A stretch of 64,000 nt of DNA, from assembly GCA_036657595.1 (NCBI GenBank), contig JAVXFZ010000002.1:19465-83464 (forward strand). Reading direction: 5' to 3'. This DNA comes from Odoribacter sp036657595. Lineage in GTDB: Bacteria > Bacteroidota > Bacteroidia > Bacteroidales > Marinifilaceae. The notes beneath the pieces are model-generated. The model was given only the letters and a program-made list of their open reading frames with translations, made no database searches and was not told the origin of the DNA. Of the stretch, positions 63,658 through 64,000 are shown in pieces (within the stretch, counting starts at the first letter, position 1; each line of letters begins with the position of its first letter). Made by a program: the position numbers and the translations under genes.

Positions 63658-63721
63658 AATAAAGTGCCAAGTAAAACAGTTTTTTTTAGTGTATCGTATG
63701 CAGTGTAATATAAAGAAACAA

Positions 63722-64000
63722 ATGATAAAATCAATTTCGCAAAAACTATTAACCTTATTGTTAATTTCGTTGATATTCTTTACGCAAGCGTGCGACAAAA
63801 TGAGTACCAACCCCACGACTTCGTCGGAAAATAAATACTTGACCGGAGTTACCAAAGAACATCGATTCTCAAATGCTGAAATAATAAAGATGCTCAACAC
63901 TGTTTTACCAGAGGTAGATCTTAAAAATACCCCCTTGAGCACCATGATCAGTGATGTGGATGTGGTGGCTATAACCTATACGACCACCGGGGTTGACGGT
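63722..64000 (+). CDS. N-terminal part of a lipoprotein, possibly alpha/beta-hydrolase family
   Basis: The gene runs off the right edge; 93 codons are seen. MIKSISQKLLTLLLISLIFF is a lipoprotein signal with Cys in TQACDKM. The mature start DVDVVAITYTTTGVDG resembles the strand that opens secreted lipase/alpha-beta-hydrolase proteins of this phylum (a V-x-V-x-x-I-T-Y-x-T-T pattern), but the catalytic part lies outside the window. An in-frame ATG eight codons upstream (63698) is an alternative start. Confidence 0.55.
   Translation, partial: MIKSISQKLLTLLLISLIFFTQACDKMSTNPTTSSENKYLTGVTKEHRFSNAEIIKMLNTVLPEVDLKNTPLSTMISDVDVVAITYTTTGVDG

Noticed and set aside
63514..63945. 143-codon minus-strand ORF at the right end
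   Set aside because: It starts inside the tRNA terminator region and runs antisense to a lipoprotein gene with a good signal peptide; composition looks non-coding.
1..64000. CRISPR arrays, insertion sequences, integrases and prophage genes
   Set aside because: None seen: no regularly spaced identical repeats and no transposase, integrase or phage structural proteins among the translated frames.

Overview
The window looks like a chromosomal segment of an anaerobic member of the Bacteroidota, most likely order Bacteroidales (Porphyromonadaceae/Paludibacteraceae-like; the genus cannot be fixed from sequence alone). Reasons: many intergenic regions carry the TAnnTTTG -7 promoter element typical of this phylum; there are NigD-like and PCMD-type lipoproteins, two TamA-like outer membrane lipoproteins with a TamB partner, LpxB and MtaB; and there is a SAM-I riboswitch in front of an oxygen-sensitive-looking (ferredoxin-containing) homocysteine pathway. 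DNA is AT-rich, most strongly in the polysaccharide locus (1-19 kb) and the restriction-modification island (about 52-54.6 kb), and less so around metH.

Region 1-19.0 kb is an exopolysaccharide/O-antigen type locus in three transcription blocks. Plus strand 1-5.5 kb: end of a polymerase-like membrane protein, three glycosyltransferases, a hexapeptide acetyltransferase, an acyltransferase-3 membrane protein and a decayed phosphoribosyltransferase-like gene. Minus strand 13.29-5.67 kb, one tight operon: UDP-glucuronate decarboxylase, a receiver-histidine kinase hybrid, two glycosyltransferases, an asparagine-synthase-like protein without the catalytic cysteine, and a Wzx-type flippase. Plus strand 13.6-19.0 kb: a periplasmic-sensor histidine kinase, a lone receiver protein, the initiating sugar-phosphate transferase, a glycosyltransferase and a membrane-anchored EEP-family phosphodiesterase. 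Signalling genes are thus built into both halves of the locus.

Region 19-43.5 kb is mostly core genome: M13 peptidase, dicarboxylate-type symporter, Kef-type antiporter, PCMD protein, lpxB, mtaB, UDP-glucuronate 4-epimerase, a tamA-like/tamB pair, a sugar nucleotidyltransferase, a NarL-type two-component system, a second tamA-like gene, a TrmH-family methylase and a small beta-barrel protein.

Region 43.6-51.2 kb is the most interesting: a SAM-I riboswitch, a 34-codon leader ORF ending in a Met/Cys-rich tail, then a DUF39 homocysteine-biosynthesis protein, a NIL/4Fe-4S protein, a UPF0280 protein, metH and metF. Together they would make homocysteine directly from an aspartate-derived precursor and sulfide, and then methylate it, under SAM control.

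Region 51.2-55.1 kb holds marC, a gene-poor stretch with a perfect 24-bp palindrome and a likely 51-residue membrane protein, a complete EcoRI-type restriction-modification pair, and a YqaA/DedA-like membrane protein. Region 55.1-62.4 kb is a full phosphate regulon, pstSCAB-phoU-phoB-phoR, preceded by four 11-bp spaced repeats that look like a Pho box. The window ends with a NigD-like lipoprotein, tRNA-Tyr, tRNA-Gly and the start of a further lipoprotein.
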